From Acetatifactor sp. (GTDB lineage: Bacteria > Bacillota > Clostridia > Lachnospirales > Lachnospiraceae), in contig JAILLF010000016.1 in assembly GCA_024693365.1 (NCBI GenBank), forward strand, positions 1 to 64,000: DNA of 64,000 nucleotides. The letters run 5' to 3'. A program made the position numbers and the translations under genes. Of the stretch, positions 59,834 to 64,000 are shown piece by piece (positions within the stretch are counted from its first letter, which is position 1; each line of letters opens with the position of its first letter). The notes under the pieces were generated by a model that saw only the letters and a program-made list of their open reading frames with translations, was not told where the DNA came from and did no database searches.

Positions 59834-60655
59834 TTGGATAAGAAACAACAATACAGACGCAGGATCAGGCGGAAGCTGTTTTGGGACAGACATAAAAATA
59901 CGATTGCCATCTGGGGCATGATCGCGCTTGGCGTTTTGGCACTTGCAGGAGCTATTTGCTGGAGGACGCTTTCAGATCAAAATGAGGCTGCCAAGGTGAA
60001 GGAAAGACTGGCCCGGATGCCTGCCGGCAGTGGTTTTTCCGTTAGCTTATGCGAGAAAGCACCTGAGAACGTTCCGGCGTATGCCGGAGAAGATTACGTA
60101 ACGTTAAACGAAGGGGTTCCTGAGTTTAATCTATATGATTTGCAAGGCATTCAGGGAGAGAACTATCGGGAATTGGACGCGCTTGGCCGTTGCGGGCCGG
60201 CGGTTGCCGTGTTGCATCATTCCATGATGCCGACGGAGCAAAGAGAGCCCATAGGGGAGATCAGGCCTTCCGGTTGGGTGCAACGAAAATATGAAGGGAT
60301 TGTGGATTCGGATCCGCCCTATTTGTATAACCGTTGTCATCTGATCGCATTTGCGCTGACGGGACAGAATGCAAACGAAAAGAACCTTATCACGGGTACA
60401 AGGCATTTCAATGCGGATTCGATGCTGTATTGGGAATTGCAGGTAATGGAGTATTTGGAGAGTAGCGATCATCACGTGTTATACCGCGTGACGCCGTATT
60501 TTGCCGGAGACGAGCTTGTGGCGAGGGGCGTGGAGATGGAGGCGTACTCCGTGGAAGATGGCGGAGAGGGAATTTGCTTTCACGTGTTTGTATATAACGT
60601 TCAGCCGGGAGTGGAGATCGATTACGCTACGGGCGAGAGTCATTTGGAGGAATAA
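59834..60655 (+). CDS. Membrane-anchored DNA/RNA non-specific endonuclease
   Basis: A 273-aa protein with a basic N-terminus, one membrane helix (IAIWGMIALGVLALAGAICW, about 24-43) and an extracellular nuclease domain of the EndA/NucA beta-beta-alpha-metal type. The active-site segment reads YNRCHLIAFALTG (about 164-176), followed by NEKNLITGTRHFN with the metal-binding Asn. Relatives have DRGHL where this has NRCHL; the catalytic His is kept. EndA-type enzymes degrade one DNA strand during uptake, which would fit with comM and dprA in this window. The start is TTG behind AGGGGAC. Confidence 0.85.
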   Translation: MDKKQQYRRRIRRKLFWDRHKNTIAIWGMIALGVLALAGAICWRTLSDQNEAAKVKERLARMPAGSGFSVSLCEKAPENVPAYAGEDYVTLNEGVPEFNLYDLQGIQGENYRELDALGRCGPAVAVLHHSMMPTEQREPIGEIRPSGWVQRKYEGIVDSDPPYLYNRCHLIAFALTGQNANEKNLITGTRHFNADSMLYWELQVMEYLESSDHHVLYRVTPYFAGDELVARGVEMEAYSVEDGGEGICFHVFVYNVQPGVEIDYATGESHLEE

Positions 60656-60659
60656 AAAA

Positions 60660-60699
60660 GTGTCGCGGGGACGTGTCAGTAGACACGTCCCCGTGACAC
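60660..60699. terminator. 18-bp stem hairpin between convergent genes
   Basis: GTGTCGCGGGGACGTGTC (60660-60677) pairs with GACACGTCCCCGTGACAC (60682-60699) around a 4-nt loop. It acts as a terminator for the nuclease gene or the xylanase gene. The second arm is identical to 33278-33295, so it also belongs to a dispersed element family. Confidence 0.75.
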
Positions 60700-60700
60700 A

Positions 60701-61942
60701 TTATTGAAGTTGTAATGCGCCGTAGAGCGCGGGTTTTGCCTTGAGGAGTGAGTTGAAAAGGAGCGGGCTGTATTCCTTGCGCCAGGACATGTTGTCCGCA
60801 AAGCCCCAGAAGGTCAGGGCGTCCATCTTTACGGCACCGGAGTCAACGCGCTCGAAAATGCCGTGAATCAAGTCATAGTAGAACTTTCTTTGTCGCTCTA
60901 AGTTCTCTTCAGTGGCCTTTTGCGGAGCCTGGTATTTGCCGAGGCAGACGTCAAGCTCGGTGAGCTGGATCTTCAGGCCGGTCTCTGCTATGGCGTCCAT
61001 GGTTTTAAAGTATTGTTCCAGGTTGTCGGTGGTGTAGAGGTGAGCCTGGAAGCCAACGCCGTCGATCAGGTAGTTGCCCTTTTTGTCCACGAGGGTGTTA
61101 ACGAAGTCAATCAAGGTCTGGGTCTTGAACTGTTCGTTATAGTCATTGTAATAGAGGTCAATGGTCTCGGGCGCGTACTTGTCTGCATAGTAGAAGGCAT
61201 ACCAGAGATAGTCGTCGCCAATGATTTTTTTCCAGTTGTTTTCACGCATGGAACCGTTTTCCATCCATGCCTCGTTTACCACGTCATAAGCATAGAAGAG
61301 GTCTAGGTAGCCAAGCGATTCAAGCTTCTCAAAAGTCTGCTTGATCATGCTTTCCATGCGGGAGAGCATTTCCTTGCGGTCAACAAATTCTGCCTTGGGA
61401 TCGAAATCTTTGTGGAAGATCCATTCGGGTGTCTGGCTGTACCATACGAGGGTGTGACCGCGCATGGAGAAGCCGTTCTTCGCGGCCCACTCCATCATCT
61501 TGATGGATTCTGCGTTGAATTCAACGACAAGCTTTCCTTCTTCCTTGCTTTTCTTTTGGCTCAAGGTGGCGTCGGGCTTCATGGCGTTTTCGCAGGTTGC
61601 GCTGTTAAAATGCGAAAGAATTAAGTCAATGGAATCTGCACGGCTGATCATGGAGCCGGTAAGGCAGGTGCCAACCTTCATGCCGTGCTCGGCAAAGAGA
61701 TCCTTTAAGTATTTCCCTTCTGCGGGATCTGGCGTAGGATCGGGCGTGGGCTCGGGAGTGGCCGTGGCAGTTGCAACTTCCGTGGATTCTTCCGACACGG
61801 TTTCTTCGGAGGAGGAGCTCTCAATGGTTTGCTCAGTCTGGGAAGCGGCAGTTCCGGTTTCGACCGTAGAAGGGTTGCCGTTGCAACCGATCAGGGACAG
61901 GAGCATTGCTCCGGTAAGCCATATTAACAATTTCTTTTTCAC
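60701..61942 (-). CDS. GH10 endo-1,4-beta-xylanase lipoprotein
   Basis: A 413-aa secreted enzyme hydrolysing xylan. The lipoprotein signal (MKKKLLIWLTGAMLLSLIGC) has its lipid-modified Cys at 20. A Ser/Thr/Glu and TPEPTPDPTPDP linker (about 25-75) follows, then a GH10 barrel with RGHTLVWYSQTPEW, acid/base Glu224 in DVVNEAW, and nucleophile Glu329 in QLTELDV. The WGFADNMSW motif near the C-terminus completes the site. No carbohydrate-binding module. It indicates growth on plant hemicellulose, in keeping with a gut or rumen bacterium. Confidence 0.95.
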   Translation of the reverse strand: MKKKLLIWLTGAMLLSLIGCNGNPSTVETGTAASQTEQTIESSSSEETVSEESTEVATATATPEPTPDPTPDPAEGKYLKDLFAEHGMKVGTCLTGSMISRADSIDLILSHFNSATCENAMKPDATLSQKKSKEEGKLVVEFNAESIKMMEWAAKNGFSMRGHTLVWYSQTPEWIFHKDFDPKAEFVDRKEMLSRMESMIKQTFEKLESLGYLDLFYAYDVVNEAWMENGSMRENNWKKIIGDDYLWYAFYYADKYAPETIDLYYNDYNEQFKTQTLIDFVNTLVDKKGNYLIDGVGFQAHLYTTDNLEQYFKTMDAIAETGLKIQLTELDVCLGKYQAPQKATEENLERQRKFYYDLIHGIFERVDSGAVKMDALTFWGFADNMSWRKEYSPLLFNSLLKAKPALYGALQLQ

Positions 61943-61990
61943 AATTTTACCTTCTTTCTGTTATGATCATCTTAAAAAAACACAAGTACT

Positions 61991-62019
61991 ATAGTATTAT
62001 AGAACCGGTAGATTGTCAA
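61991..62019 (-). promoter_or_regulatory. Promoter of the xylanase gene
   Basis: On the minus strand, TTGACA (62014-62019) and TACTAT (61991-61996) are 17 bp apart, about 50 bp before the start codon. Confidence 0.65.
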
Positions 62020-62138
62020 ATGTTTGGCGTCGGAATGACGAAAAACAATAAAAAGTAGCAAAAAATGGCAATTGTCGGGACAAAGAGTTGCGTTTTTTAC
62101 GAAATAAGATTAATTTATCTGATAAAAAAAGAAAAAGG

Positions 62139-62168
62139 TTGTAAGAATACTAAAAAAAATGATATAAT
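62139..62168 (+). promoter_or_regulatory. Promoter of the GGDEF gene
   Basis: TTGTAA (62139-62144) and TATAAT (62163-62168) are 18 bp apart, about 65 bp before the ATG. Confidence 0.6.
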
Positions 62169-62232
62169 CATAGTAACTGCAACTATGGCTTTAGGGCGGA
62201 TACTGAAATATTATCTTTTTATGGAGGTTATT

Positions 62233-63645
62233 ATGGGGTATCAGGACGTAGCAAATGGGATCGGAGCAATGACCTGCATAGTTTCCGTAGAGAAAAAAGA
62301 GGACGGAGGTTATGGAGAGATCAGGATCGTAACAGGTAACAAACCTTATATTGATTCTATAGAACACCCGGCTCCCGGGGTGGAGATGTTGACGCAAAAA
62401 TTTACTCCAAACAGTCTCTATACGGAATACATGACCAGAGACTTGAATTTTGAGCAGTATTGTTATCAGGCGGCAGTGTTGGGAAAGTGCCTTCATTCCT
62501 ATGCGCATCCTGACCGCATGCCCGTCTGGTTTAACATGACTTTTCTGCCGGTCAGTCCTAATCAGGGTAATCTGTACTATTGTACCTATACGATGGAAAT
62601 TAATTTCCAACCGGATTCCGCTGCCTTGTCGAGTTCCGTTAACGAAAAAATAGCGGCGGAGGTTCTTGAAGCATGCTTAAAAATGAGGGGAGCCTCTGAT
62701 TTTGAATCAGCATTAAAGGACGTGTTAAAGGATATCAGGGGGATGTGTCAGGCGGATTACGTTGCCATACTTAGCGTAGATGCGTATGAACGCTCCTGTA
62801 AGCTGATGAGCGAGGATGCATCGGAAAAATCAGCGCTCAGATCCTTAAATAATTATCTGAATGAGGATTTTTGCAATCTGGTATTTACTTGGGAAGATAC
62901 CATAGCCGGTAGCAACTGTATTATCGCAAAGGATAAGAACGAAATGCAGGTGATCAAGGAAAGAAATCCCGTGTGGTACGAATCCTTGATCAAGGCAGAC
63001 ATCGAATCCATCGTTCTTTTCCCGCTAAAGTCCAGAAATCATGAGCTTTTGGGATATATGTGGGCGGTTAATTTCTATAACGATGACATTATTTCCATCA
63101 AGGAAACGTTGGAGCTTACAACCTTTGTCCTTGCTTCCGAAGTTGGAAATTATCTGATTCTTGACAGACTGAAAATCTTGAGCTCAAGGGACATGCTGAC
63201 AGGCGTTATGAATCGTAATGAGATGAATAATTACGTGGAGAAGTTAAGCAAATCACGGGAGGACGCATCAAGGTCCGTCGGGGTAATCTTTACGGATCTG
63301 AACGGATTAAAGCACATAAATGATGAAGAAGGCCACAGCTCTGGCGACGTATTGCTAAAGGATTCGGCGAAGCTGTTAATGGAAGTATTTCCGCTGGACG
63401 TTATTTACAGGGCGGGCGGAGATGAATTTACCATCATCCTTTTGGACGTGAGTGAGGAGGAGATCGTAAGTAAGATCAACAGAGTGAGAGAGCTGGCCGT
63501 TAACTATGACCGCGTTGAGTTTGCGATCGGATATCACGTGGAAGCTTCTGCCAACGACATACATAAGGCATTAAAATATGCTGACATCAACATGTATGAG
63601 GATAAACGTAAGTTTTATGAGATGCATCCGGAGAAAAAAAGATAA
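62233..63645 (+). CDS. GGDEF-domain diguanylate cyclase
   Basis: A 470-aa soluble protein. The N-terminal 130 residues are an unrecognised sensory region, followed by a GAF-like domain (about 150-310) and a GGDEF domain (about 325-470) with DMLTGVMNRNEM, FTDLNGLKHIND and the catalytic GGDEFTIIL (about 396). It should make c-di-GMP from two GTP. The RxxD inhibitory site is not seen at its usual place before GGDEF. The frame is open from 62065, but GGAGG sits 7 nt before the ATG at 62233. Own promoter upstream. It may supply the ligand for the two riboswitches. Confidence 0.9.
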   Translation: MGYQDVANGIGAMTCIVSVEKKEDGGYGEIRIVTGNKPYIDSIEHPAPGVEMLTQKFTPNSLYTEYMTRDLNFEQYCYQAAVLGKCLHSYAHPDRMPVWFNMTFLPVSPNQGNLYYCTYTMEINFQPDSAALSSSVNEKIAAEVLEACLKMRGASDFESALKDVLKDIRGMCQADYVAILSVDAYERSCKLMSEDASEKSALRSLNNYLNEDFCNLVFTWEDTIAGSNCIIAKDKNEMQVIKERNPVWYESLIKADIESIVLFPLKSRNHELLGYMWAVNFYNDDIISIKETLELTTFVLASEVGNYLILDRLKILSSRDMLTGVMNRNEMNNYVEKLSKSREDASRSVGVIFTDLNGLKHINDEEGHSSGDVLLKDSAKLLMEVFPLDVIYRAGGDEFTIILLDVSEEEIVSKINRVRELAVNYDRVEFAIGYHVEASANDIHKALKYADINMYEDKRKFYEMHPEKKR

Positions 63646-63727
63646 TGAGCCCGAAGTAAATTGCGGAAACGTTATGGAATAGAAACGGATTTGGGGTGTT
63701 TGGGGGAAAGGAGAGGGGGATTGCGTC

Positions 63728-64000
63728 ATGCTGAGTTTTAAGTGCAAAAACTGTGGCGGCGAAACGTCAGTGGATTCCAGCGGGAGCCTTTTTTGTGAGT
63801 ATTGCGGAAGCAAATTTCACTTCCAGGACAAAGAGCTTCAGGAATATCGGGATTTTCGCCTGCAGATGCTAAATTACCTGCGGGGCGTTCATGATGAAAT
63901 GATCGAAGGCGAAAGCCGCGAGGATTCCCTTTGGGACCATGCAGAGACGATCTGTTACGAGACGAAGGACGGGAACGAAGTGACGGTCCGTTATTTGTAT
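63728..64000 (+). CDS. Zinc-ribbon protein, cut by the window edge
   Basis: The first 91 codons of a protein starting MLSFKCKNCGGETSVDSSGS with a zinc ribbon CKNCGG...CEYCG (residues 6-29) and a charged helical region after it. The ribbon resembles that of the protein at 6089-7087, so the two may be related. GGAGAGGGGG precedes the ATG. The rest lies outside the window. Confidence 0.75.
   Translation, partial: MLSFKCKNCGGETSVDSSGSLFCEYCGSKFHFQDKELQEYRDFRLQMLNYLRGVHDEMIEGESREDSLWDHAETICYETKDGNEVTVRYLY

Overview
The window looks like chromosome from a spore-forming, fermentative member of the Clostridia, most likely a Lachnospiraceae gut or rumen bacterium. The evidence is Gram-positive gene architecture with strong AGGAGG ribosome binding sites and several TTG/GTG starts, plus the sporulation genes gpr, spoIIP and sigK. 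An LRR/SLH-type secreted protein, a GH10 xylanase lipoprotein, a DUF4037 protein and c-di-GMP-I riboswitches fit the same picture. Taxonomy is an inference; no 16S gene is present.

Layout. 0-8.5 kb: YgjP-type metallopeptidase, a secreted Fn3-like protein, tRNA-Arg(CCG), the glycolytic run gap-pgk-tpiA, a zinc-ribbon/TPM membrane pair and rpsT. 8.5-20.5 kb: gpr, spoIIP (split by an in-frame stop), lepA, hemW (with an odd 9-residue repeat insertion), sigK, an LRR/SLH protein, comM and dprA. 20.5-23.2 kb (minus): an ABC exporter with LytTR and DUF3021 genes and a recognisable LytTR direct-repeat site at its promoter. 23.4-29.7 kb: mazG, a propeller/HD-GYP protein whose N-terminus is out of frame, a BMP-family binding protein, a 22-codon ORF between its own promoter and terminator, and rtcB. 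30-37 kb: AraC regulator, HTH-methyltransferase fusion, serine hydrolase and two ABC exporter halves. 37-41 kb: acylphosphatase, an MBL hydrolase and a compact cassette of DUF4037, a 91-aa protein, a zinc-ribbon Ser/Thr kinase and a helical protein.

41.2-53.7 kb is an AT-richer accessory island with different codon habits. Two nearly identical c-di-GMP-I riboswitches, each with a terminator, stand in front of its two halves. The first controls zinc-ribbon membrane proteins. The second precedes a coiled-coil protein, a TerB-like protein, a large glycine-zipper membrane protein, an excisionase-like HTH protein, a 1278-aa cell-surface protein, and a lipoprotein ending in an HNH/LHH-like toxin domain followed by a candidate immunity gene. 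An ISLre2-family element with clear 9-bp target duplications sits at the island's right edge, next to a gutted HigB toxin with an intact antitoxin.

56-64 kb returns to host-like sequence: aldose epimerase-like protein, solo XRE antitoxin-like gene, aldo/keto reductase, SRAP protein, membrane-anchored nuclease, GH10 xylanase, a GGDEF diguanylate cyclase and the start of a second zinc-ribbon protein.

The window therefore holds a c-di-GMP maker (GGDEF), a probable c-di-GMP breaker (HD-GYP) and two c-di-GMP sensors (riboswitches) that appear to control a surface/toxin island. That island is the best candidate here for an undescribed system.
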